Source: JABCPE02 sp963517805
Lineage (GTDB): Bacteria > Bacteroidota > Bacteroidia > Flavobacteriales > Weeksellaceae
Direction of reading: 5' to 3'
DNA length: 18,755 bases
Assembly: GCA_963517805.1 (NCBI GenBank)
Contig: CAUQHD010000011.1
Location: 1-18,755, forward strand
A model generated the notes under the pieces. The model was not told the origin of the DNA. It searched no databases and saw only the letters and a list, made by a program, of their open reading frames with translations. Of the stretch, positions 14,074 to 18,755 are shown piece after piece; the stretch's first letter is position 1, and every line of letters begins with the position of its first letter. Made by a program: the position numbers and the translations under genes.

Positions 14074-14105
14074 CAAATATATAAAAAATTTTGAAAACAA
14101 TTCAA
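14074..14105 (-). promoter_or_regulatory. Promoter of the HU gene, interlocked with the mutY start
   Basis: On the minus strand TTG (14105-14103), 21 bp, then TATATTTG (14081-14074), an exact TAnnTTTG. A second TTG at 14100-14098 would give a 16-bp spacer. The predicted mutY start codon (14091) falls in the spacer. The HU leader would be about 22 bases. Confidence 0.6.
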
Positions 14106-15137
14106 CAAAATTCTGATTTTCTTTACATTGGTCAAAAATTACTGCTCTGGTACAGCCAAAATGCAAGAATATTACCATGGAGAACCGCCCAAAATCCATA
14201 TAATGTGTGGGTTTCGGAGATTATTCTCCAGCAGACCCGCGTGGAGCAGGGATTGGAATATTATATAAATTTCACCAATAGATTTAAAGATGTAGAATCT
14301 CTCGCAAAAGCCGATATAGACGAGGTTCTCCTCTACTGGAAAGGGCTGGGATACTATTCCAGAGCGATTAATCTGCTCAAAGCCGCACAGCAAATCGTGC
14401 AAGATTATCAAGGCATTTTCCCAAACAACTACCACGAAATTTTAAAACTAAAAGGCATAGGGAAATACACTGCTGCCGCCATTTCCAGTATTTGTTTCAA
14501 CGAAAAAAGACCCGCCGTGGATGGCAATTTTTACCGCGTTTTATCCAGAATTTTCGCTGATGATTTTGACATTTCAAAAACAAAAGCTCACGATTATTTC
14601 TCGGAATTAGCCCTTTTGATAATGCCTAACAGAGATTTTGGCGATTTTAATCAAGCGATAATGGATTTAGGAGCAAACATCTGCAAACCTAAAAATCCTT
14701 CCTGTGATATCTGCCCTGTTCATGCTGATTGTCTGGCTTTTCAGCTCGGAAAAACTGCCGATTTTCCTGTAAAAACAAAGAAAATCAAACCCGAAGACAT
14801 GAACCTCATCTACTATTTCGTCCGATATGAAAATTCTTTTCTTATCAAACAGCGAGATGACAGCTCTATTTGGAAAAAACTTTACGATTTCCCTGATAAA
14901 ATCAATGAATTTTTAGAAAAATTCATTATAAAAGAAGATGAAATTTCCCACAAACTAACCCACAAAAACCTTAATATTAAGATTTACAGTATCACACTGA
15001 TTGACAGCATTTTATTCCAAACATTCAAAAAGGAAAACAATTTAGAAATATTAGATTTAAAAGATTTTGACCAAAAATCCTTCCCAAAACCTTTAGAAAA
15101 ATTCATCAAATCGTTAAATCTCCATCGCCATGACTAA
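14091..15137 (+). CDS. mutY: A/G-specific adenine glycosylase (8-oxoG:A repair)
   Basis: Removes adenine mispaired with 8-oxoguanine. Order of motifs: LLLWYSQNARILPWR; VSEIILQQTRVEQ with catalytic Glu43; helix-hairpin-helix LKGIGKYTAAAISS; PAVDGNFYRVLSR with Asp144; iron-sulfur loop Cys198, Cys205, Cys208, Cys214 (spacing C-x6-C-x2-C-x5-C); then a NUDIX-like C-terminal domain from about 230 that reads 8-oxoG. 348 aa is normal. No ATG precedes the conserved LLLWY part. The frame is closed upstream by TAA at 14082-14084, so the start must be TTG 14091 or ATT 14088; I use TTG. The 3' end overlaps the convergent comF gene by 24 bp. Divergent from HU. Confidence 0.94.
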   Translation: MKTIQQNSDFLYIGQKLLLWYSQNARILPWRTAQNPYNVWVSEIILQQTRVEQGLEYYINFTNRFKDVESLAKADIDEVLLYWKGLGYYSRAINLLKAAQQIVQDYQGIFPNNYHEILKLKGIGKYTAAAISSICFNEKRPAVDGNFYRVLSRIFADDFDISKTKAHDYFSELALLIMPNRDFGDFNQAIMDLGANICKPKNPSCDICPVHADCLAFQLGKTADFPVKTKKIKPEDMNLIYYFVRYENSFLIKQRDDSSIWKKLYDFPDKINEFLEKFIIKEDEISHKLTHKNLNIKIYSITLIDSILFQTFKKENNLEILDLKDFDQKSFPKPLEKFIKSLNLHRHD

Positions 15138-15761
15138 AATACTTAATTTATTCCCTTTATGCTTTAAAATTTCCCATGCTGCCGCACTCATTGTATTTCC
15201 AGTGGTATAAATATCATCTATCAGCAAAATATGCTTATTTTCAATATTTTCAGACAAAGAAAAATGATATTTTGTTTCTCCTCTATCGGCTTTATTTTTT
15301 TGAGCCTGAGCTTTGTGATAGCTCTCTCTTTGAAGCAAATCATGCCGAAAAGGAATCTCATAATATTCAGCAAGTTTTTCGGTAAATAAATGTAACTGAT
15401 TGTACCCCCGCTCTTTAAGTTTCTTTGGATGAAGCGGGATATTTATCAGTAAATCAGGTTTTTCCGTTATCTCCATCCGCTCAGTAACCCAGTCCGCAAG
15501 AATCCCTCCCACTCTTTCCTGATTTCTATATTTTAGCTGATGTAGAATTTCTCTGGAAAGCCCCTTTTTATCAAAAAACATGAGAGAAAAAGCATTTTCC
15601 ACAGGAAACAAAAATTGGGCTTTCTGCTTTAATAGATTTTCTCCAAAATCCCAATGCGTAAAATGTATTTTATCCAAACATTTTACACAGACAATTTCAT
15701 TTTTGGAAATGATTTCATCACACTCCAAACAGCGGTTGGGAAACAAAACATCCAAAAACAT
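15114..15761 (-). CDS. ComF family phosphoribosyltransferase-like protein
   Basis: 215 residues. Zinc-ribbon Cys pairs at Cys11-x2-Cys14 and Cys25-x2-Cys28 lead into a type I phosphoribosyltransferase fold with the PRPP loop ILLIDDIYTTGNT (178-190). INIPLHPKKLKERGYNQ is the family's other conserved block. In naturally competent bacteria ComF/ComFC takes part in DNA uptake and late transformation steps; its biochemical reaction is not settled. The start ATG (15761-15759) overlaps the queG stop as TGATG, so translation is probably coupled. There are no other competence genes in the window. The last 24 bp overlap mutY on the opposite strand. Family sure, symbol left open because competence is not shown. 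Confidence 0.9.
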   Translation of the reverse strand: MFLDVLFPNRCLECDEIISKNEIVCVKCLDKIHFTHWDFGENLLKQKAQFLFPVENAFSLMFFDKKGLSREILHQLKYRNQERVGGILADWVTERMEITEKPDLLINIPLHPKKLKERGYNQLHLFTEKLAEYYEIPFRHDLLQRESYHKAQAQKNKADRGETKYHFSLSENIENKHILLIDDIYTTGNTMSAAAWEILKHKGNKLSILVMAMEI

Positions 15762-16705
15762 CAGTTTATTTTTTTGTTTTCTTCTATGAATTTTATATTT
15801 CTCATCAATCCAGCAAATTTCGTTCTTTTTACCGGCGATTTTCTGAATACTTCAGAGAATAATTCCTGCGTAAGCTCGCGCCATTCGGGTTTTCTTAGTT
15901 CGCCCAATTGTTCTTTTAAAGCAAATTTCGGCTGAGAATGCGGTGCAGAAAATCTATTCCAAGGGCAGACATCCTGACAGACATCACAACCAAAAATCCA
16001 ATCATCCATTTTCCCTTCAAAGAAATCCGGAATCTGGCTTTTCAATTCTATTGTAGCATAAGATATGCATTTGCTTCCATCAATCACCCTATCTCCTACG
16101 ATAGCCTGAGTAGGACAGGCATCTATACATTTTGTGCATTTGCCGCAGTGGTCGGTAGTTGCGCCATCTTCTTCCAATTCTAAATCACAAATTATCTCGC
16201 ATAAAAAGAAGAATGACCCATGTTTTTTAGTGATGAGATTTGCATTTTTTCCCACCCAGCCAATTCCTGATTTCCTTGCCCATGCCCGCTCCAATATCGG
16301 TGCAGAGTCCGTAAATACGCGGAAACCAAACTCCCCTATTTCCTCCTGAAGCTCCACAATCATCTCTCTGAGAATATCTTTTATTACTTCGTGATAATCC
16401 TCGCCATAGGCATATTTAGAAATTTTAAAATTATTTTCTGTATTCAGCTTATATTCAGGATAATAATTATAAGACAGAGAAATAACCGACTTGGCTCCTT
16501 CCACCAGAAGAGTTGGGTCAAGCCTTTTATCAAAATAATTTTCCATATAGCCCATTTCTCCGTTAAATCCAGCTTTCAGCCACCGCTCAAATGCAGGGGC
16601 TTCTTCTTCTAAGAAACCTGCTTTGGAAATCCCACAGCCTTGAAAACCATATTTTTCAGCTTTTTGTTTAATAATTTCCGAATATTTCTTTGCGTTCTGT
16701 CCCAT
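15761..16705 (-). CDS. queG: Epoxyqueuosine reductase QueG
   Basis: Cobalamin- and iron-sulfur-dependent enzyme that reduces epoxyqueuosine to queuosine in tRNA. It has two ferredoxin-like clusters: CGKCTKCIDACP (Cys187, 190, 193, 197) and CDVCQDVCPWN (Cys240, 243, 247), with an extra Cys213 between. FTDSAPILERAWARKSGIGW (131-150) holds Asp133, which aligns with the proposed acid of characterised QueG. MGYMENYFDKRLDPTLLV is the family N-terminal block. At 314 aa it is shorter than E. coli QueG and lacks the C-terminal HEAT-type repeats, the usual form in Bacteroidota. Start ATG 16705. It leads comF in an operon and has a promoter at 16717-16747. Confidence 0.95.
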   Translation of the reverse strand: MGQNAKKYSEIIKQKAEKYGFQGCGISKAGFLEEEAPAFERWLKAGFNGEMGYMENYFDKRLDPTLLVEGAKSVISLSYNYYPEYKLNTENNFKISKYAYGEDYHEVIKDILREMIVELQEEIGEFGFRVFTDSAPILERAWARKSGIGWVGKNANLITKKHGSFFFLCEIICDLELEEDGATTDHCGKCTKCIDACPTQAIVGDRVIDGSKCISYATIELKSQIPDFFEGKMDDWIFGCDVCQDVCPWNRFSAPHSQPKFALKEQLGELRKPEWRELTQELFSEVFRKSPVKRTKFAGLMRNIKFIEENKKIN

Positions 16706-16716
16706 AATCTATACTG

Positions 16717-16747
16717 CGAAAGTATTATTTTTTTATATATTTGACAA
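16717..16747 (-). promoter_or_regulatory. Promoter of the queG-comF operon
   Basis: On the minus strand TTG (16747-16745), 20 bp, then TACTTTCG (16724-16717), one base from TAnnTTTG. It predicts a very short leader (about 5 bases) before ATG 16705. Confidence 0.5.
16736..16743 (+). promoter_or_regulatory. Predicted -7 element of the rhodanese gene
   Basis: TATATTTG matches TAnnTTTG exactly, 25 bp before ATG 16769. It lies inside the spacer of the divergent queG promoter, so the two promoters interlock. No -33 TTG is seen. Confidence 0.4.
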
Positions 16748-16768
16748 AAATTTTAAAAATAACTCATT

Positions 16769-17047
16769 ATGACTATTCAAGAAATTTTAGATGCAGGAAA
16801 TTATCATTTAGTAGATGTCCGCGAACCTATGGAACTCATCACAGACGGCGCCATAGAAGATGCTCTGAATGTTCCTTTAAGCGAATTGGAGGAGCGGAAA
16901 GATGAAATTCTAAACTTGAAAGGAAACATTATTTTCTTCTGTAAAAGCGGCGGAAGAAGCGGAAAAGCCGTTGATTTCTTCAAAGAAAAAGGCATCAGCA
17001 ATATCTATAACGGCGGAGGATACAGCGACCTTTCTAAATTGGTTTAA
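16769..17047 (+). CDS. Single-domain rhodanese-like sulfurtransferase
   Basis: 92 residues, one rhodanese domain with no signal peptide, so cytoplasmic. HLVDVREPMELITDGAI gives the characteristic start, NVPLSEL the central block, and the active-site loop is CKSGGRS with Cys58 (the persulfide carrier), followed by GKAVDFFKEKGISNIYNGGGY. GlpE-like by size; the six-residue active loop fits the sulfur-transfer type rather than the arsenate/phosphate type. The substrate and partner are not shown. It is divergent from queG and ends 10 bp from the convergent pncA. I see no hairpin in the 10-bp gap. Confidence 0.9.
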   Translation: MTIQEILDAGNYHLVDVREPMELITDGAIEDALNVPLSELEERKDEILNLKGNIIFFCKSGGRSGKAVDFFKEKGISNIYNGGGYSDLSKLV

Positions 17048-17057
17048 TTTTTTATCC

Positions 17058-17657
17058 TCACGGCTCTACAATTATGCCTTTACTAGAAAGTTCATTTACA
17101 ATATTCTGCACATTAGATTGGTCTATTGCCTGAGTCCCTTTCAGATGCAGTTTTACATTAAACTGCTCTTTCAAGGCGTCTAAGCAGGTGTATTTCACAC
17201 AATAATCTAATGCCAGACCTACGATTTCTACATTTCGGATGTTTTTAGCTTTAAGATAATCCGCCAGCCCTGTGTTTACCAGCCCTTTATTATCATAGAA
17301 AGCGCTGTAGCTGTCCACTTCTGGATTTGTCCCTTTTTTTATAATAAATGTAGTAAATCTTTGCTCCAAATCAGGATGAAACTCCACTCCTCGTGTCCCT
17401 TGAACACAATGTTCCGGCCACATTACCTGCTGAATTCCGTTTAATTCTATGATTTCGCCTACCTGCTGTCCATTATTCACCGCAAAACTCTTATGCTCCT
17501 TAGGATGAAAATCCTGTGTAAAAATCACCTCATCATATTTTCCTTCTTTTATCAATTTATTCACAAAAGGGATAACAGATTCTGCACCAGCGACTTCTAG
17601 GCTGCCACCTTTGCAGAAATCATTTTGGATGTCCACTACAATCAATGCTTTTTTCAT
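17058..17657 (-). CDS. pncA: Nicotinamidase (pyrazinamidase)
   Basis: Hydrolyses nicotinamide to nicotinate for NAD salvage, in the cytoplasm. The Asp-Lys-Cys triad is visible: Asp9 in VVDIQNDFC, Lys108 in IIKKGTNP, and Cys153 in LALDYCVKYT. Metal ligands fit Asp49 and His51 (TQDFHPKEHKSF) and His83 (MWPEHCVQGTRG). 199 aa is usual for the isochorismatase-like PncA family, and the WPxHCVxGTxG words separate it from other amide hydrolases of that fold. Start ATG 17657. It is divergent from the YtxJ-like gene over a 64-bp gap that holds a predicted promoter and a perfect palindrome, so regulation by an operator there is plausible. Confidence 0.94.
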   Translation of the reverse strand: MKKALIVVDIQNDFCKGGSLEVAGAESVIPFVNKLIKEGKYDEVIFTQDFHPKEHKSFAVNNGQQVGEIIELNGIQQVMWPEHCVQGTRGVEFHPDLEQRFTTFIIKKGTNPEVDSYSAFYDNKGLVNTGLADYLKAKNIRNVEIVGLALDYCVKYTCLDALKEQFNVKLHLKGTQAIDQSNVQNIVNELSSKGIIVEP

Positions 17658-17676
17658 TTTAAATTCGTTTTATTTT

Positions 17677-17707
17677 CAATATTACTAAATTATTGATAAT
17701 TTAGCAA
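17677..17707 (-). promoter_or_regulatory. Predicted promoter of pncA
   Basis: On the minus strand TTG (17707-17705, after TTT), 20 bp, then TAATATTG (17684-17677), one base from TAnnTTTG. Leader of about 15 bases to ATG 17657. The spacer is exactly the palindrome listed next. Confidence 0.5.
17685..17704. promoter_or_regulatory. 20-bp perfect palindrome, candidate operator
   Basis: CTAAATTAT (17685-17693), TG, ATAATTTAG (17696-17704): two perfect 9-bp arms. It fills the spacer of the predicted pncA promoter and its right arm is TAATTTAG (17697-17704), one base from the -7 word in the plus direction towards the YtxJ-like gene. It has no T-run, so it is not a terminator. Which protein binds is unknown; the Crp/Fnr regulator two genes along is one candidate. 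Confidence 0.5.
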
Positions 17708-17721
17708 AAATTTTTTGACTT

Positions 17722-18117
17722 ATGGGATTAATGGATTTTTGGAAAAAACTAGTAAAAGCGTATAAAGACAGCCAAATTTGGAATAAAATAGAGACCAGCG
17801 AGGACTTGAAACAGGCTTATAAAGATTCTTATGAGAAGCCTGTGGCTCTTTTGACTTGTGCGACGATGCATTTCAGAAGTGATTATATGATGGGGGATTT
17901 TGAAAAACAGGCAAGAAGAATGGATTTGTCCAGAGTGAAATTTTATAAACTGAACTATACAGGAAATTCTAAACTAAAACAAGAATTGAGCGAAGATTTG
18001 GGAGTTCCGATAGAGTCCGCTACCTTTTTGCTTTTCCGTGATGGACAGGTTATTTTCAAGAGACACGAGGAGCTGGTAGATATGGAAAGGCTGATGAAAA
18101 AGTTATTTGAAGAATAG
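17722..18117 (+). CDS. YtxJ-like thioredoxin-fold protein with altered active site
   Basis: 131 residues, no signal peptide. It follows the layout of bacillithiol-system YtxJ/BrxC proteins: an N-terminal MGLMDFWKK, IWNKIETSEDLKQAYKDS, a strand (EKPVALL), the active-site segment, then VKFYKLNY, LKQELSEDLGVPIES, TFLLFRDGQVIFKRHEEL. The usual segment is of the type KHSTxCxIS, with the HESPQ cis-Pro loop later. Here the segment reads LLTCATMHFRSDYM with a single Cys (Cys46) four residues earlier than expected and His50 where the Cys should be, and the loop reads IESAT without Pro. So the fold is probably kept and the redox chemistry probably changed or lost. ATG 17722 fits the family start; ATG 17731 is possible. 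A Crp/Fnr gene follows after 2 bp. Family from memory, moderately sure. Confidence 0.65.
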   Translation: MGLMDFWKKLVKAYKDSQIWNKIETSEDLKQAYKDSYEKPVALLTCATMHFRSDYMMGDFEKQARRMDLSRVKFYKLNYTGNSKLKQELSEDLGVPIESATFLLFRDGQVIFKRHEELVDMERLMKKLFEE

Positions 18118-18119
18118 AA

Positions 18120-18704
18120 ATGTTTGATGAGTATCTTCTAAATACATTTGGTGTTTCGCCCTCATCTATTGAGGGATATAGGAAATACATAAAACCTCTC
18201 AAAGTGGAAAAAGGACAGTTTCTGCTGAGAGAAGGGGAGGTGTGTAGAAATACTTTTTTTGTGGAGAAGGGGCTTCTTCGTTTATATTCTATTAGTAAGG
18301 CGGGTAAGGAGCATATTATCCAGTTTGCACCTGAAAATCATCTAATTGCAGACAGGAGTAGTCTGTTTTTTGGTGAAAGTTCAGATTATTTTATCGATGC
18401 GATAGAGGATAGCGAAATCATATCTTTAAGCTCTGATTTTTATGAATATATGAGCCAAAATAACCCTGAAACAGGTGCGAAACAGATTTTACTTTTACAT
18501 AATCACGCCAGACAATTACAAAAAAGAGTAAATCTTTTGCTTGGGGCGAATGCAGAGGAGCGGTATTTGGACTTTATAAAGGTTTATCCCAATGTTTTCA
18601 GGAGGGTTCCGCAGTGGATGGTGGCTTCGTTTTTAGGAATTACGCCAGAAAGTCTGAGCCGAGTGAGAAAAGAAATCGCAAATAAAGAGAGAAAAAATGA
18701 TTAA
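18120..18704 (+). CDS. Crp/Fnr family transcriptional regulator
   Basis: 194 residues. Residues about 25-115 form a cyclic-nucleotide-binding beta roll (VEKGQFLLREGEVCRNTFFVEKG, GKEHIIQFAPENHLI), and 163-186 a winged helix-turn-helix (VPQWMVASFLGITPESLSRV). There is no Cys set for an Fnr-type iron-sulfur cluster (one Cys, Cys42), and the residues of the cAMP pocket are not conserved, as in many Bacteroidota members; ligand unknown. The start lies 2 bp after the YtxJ-like stop, so the two are almost certainly one mRNA, and the last 8 bp overlap dapF (ATGATTAA). Possible target: the palindrome at 17685. Regulation of it is not shown. Confidence 0.9.
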   Translation: MFDEYLLNTFGVSPSSIEGYRKYIKPLKVEKGQFLLREGEVCRNTFFVEKGLLRLYSISKAGKEHIIQFAPENHLIADRSSLFFGESSDYFIDAIEDSEIISLSSDFYEYMSQNNPETGAKQILLLHNHARQLQKRVNLLLGANAEERYLDFIKVYPNVFRRVPQWMVASFLGITPESLSRVRKEIANKERKND

Positions 18705-18755
18705 ATTTTATAAATATCAAGGGACTGGAAATGACTTCATTATGATAGATAATAG
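18697..18755 (+). CDS. dapF: Diaminopimelate epimerase, first 19 codons
   Basis: ATG 18697 opens MIKFYKYQGTGNDFIMIDN, cut by the right edge. KYQGTGNDFxxID is the N-terminal signature of DapF, which converts LL- to meso-diaminopimelate for lysine and peptidoglycan. The start overlaps the regulator's stop by 8 bp (ATGATTAA), so it is probably translationally coupled. The catalytic Cys residues lie beyond the window. Confidence 0.85.
   Translation, partial: MIKFYKYQGTGNDFIMIDN

Noticed and set aside
14046..14135. N-terminal extension of the HU protein by 30 residues
   Set aside because: It reads through the HU promoter and the mutY start, is Cys- and Phe-rich unlike HU, and the ATG at 14045 gives the standard family start.
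16712..16726. ATACT-GCGAA-AGTAT inverted repeat before queG as an operator
   Set aside because: The arms are only 5 bp and they coincide with the TACTTTCGC promoter word, so chance is likely.
17684..17704. Fnr-type box (TTGAT-N4-ATCAA)
   Set aside because: TTGAT occurs at the centre but the matching ATCAA half is missing; the real symmetry is the longer CTAAATTAT palindrome.

Overview
The window looks like chromosomal DNA of a member of Bacteroidota, class Flavobacteriia, most likely family Weeksellaceae (Chryseobacterium and relatives). This rests on the protein families: a YtxJ-like bacillithiol-system protein, a short QueG, a 30-residue mS38/bS22-like ribosomal protein beside HU and RNase G, and lipoproteins with an acidic stretch after the lipid Cys. 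It also rests on Bacteroidota-type promoters (TAnnTTTG at -7, sometimes TTG about 20 bp upstream), the near absence of Shine-Dalgarno sequences, and an A+T-rich genome. I place it to family only tentatively. Nearly all of the DNA is coding, and I saw no tRNA, rRNA, insertion sequence, prophage or CRISPR array.

Layout. Bases 1-149 hold the start of a secreted protein that runs off the left edge (minus strand). Bases 344-4671 run rightward: an ABC-F translation ATPase, a membrane-anchored DUF2459 protein and an exported DUF4140/DUF4139 protein, closed by a good terminator. A conserved hypothetical protein (4800-5282) follows. Its stop codon opens a 21-bp tandem array of about eight units, which occupies the junction with a convergent, very A+T-rich gene for a membrane/GAF-like protein (5571-6416). 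That gene lies 16 bp downstream of prfC (release factor 3, 6433-8034). Further right on the minus strand are a lipocalin-like lipoprotein with its own promoter and terminator, and an lpxK-punA pair with overlapping ends (lipid A 4'-kinase and purine nucleoside phosphorylase).

A second lipoprotein (10766-11875, plus) converges on a ribonuclease G gene across a bidirectional terminator. The minus-strand series HU, bS22-like protein and RNase G (14045 down to 11930) is divergent from mutY (14091-15137). The HU and mutY promoters interlock, and mutY seems to start at TTG. The mutY 3' end overlaps comF, which is coupled to queG (epoxyqueuosine reductase) by TGATG. A rhodanese converges on pncA (nicotinamidase). 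pncA is divergent from a plus-strand series of an atypical YtxJ-like thioredoxin-fold protein, a Crp/Fnr regulator and the first 59 bases of dapF, which runs off the right edge.

Most of the window is housekeeping: translation and ribosome function (ABC-F, RF3, RNase G, bS22), oxidised-base repair (mutY), queuosine, NAD and purine salvage, and lipid A and lysine/peptidoglycan precursors. The parts I find least ordinary are the 21-bp array and its in-frame heptads, the TonB-plug-like words inside the DUF4139 protein, the A+T-rich GAF-like gene after prfC, the YtxJ-like protein without its usual active site, and a perfect palindrome that exactly fills the predicted pncA promoter spacer. I did not find a clear multi-gene undescribed system.
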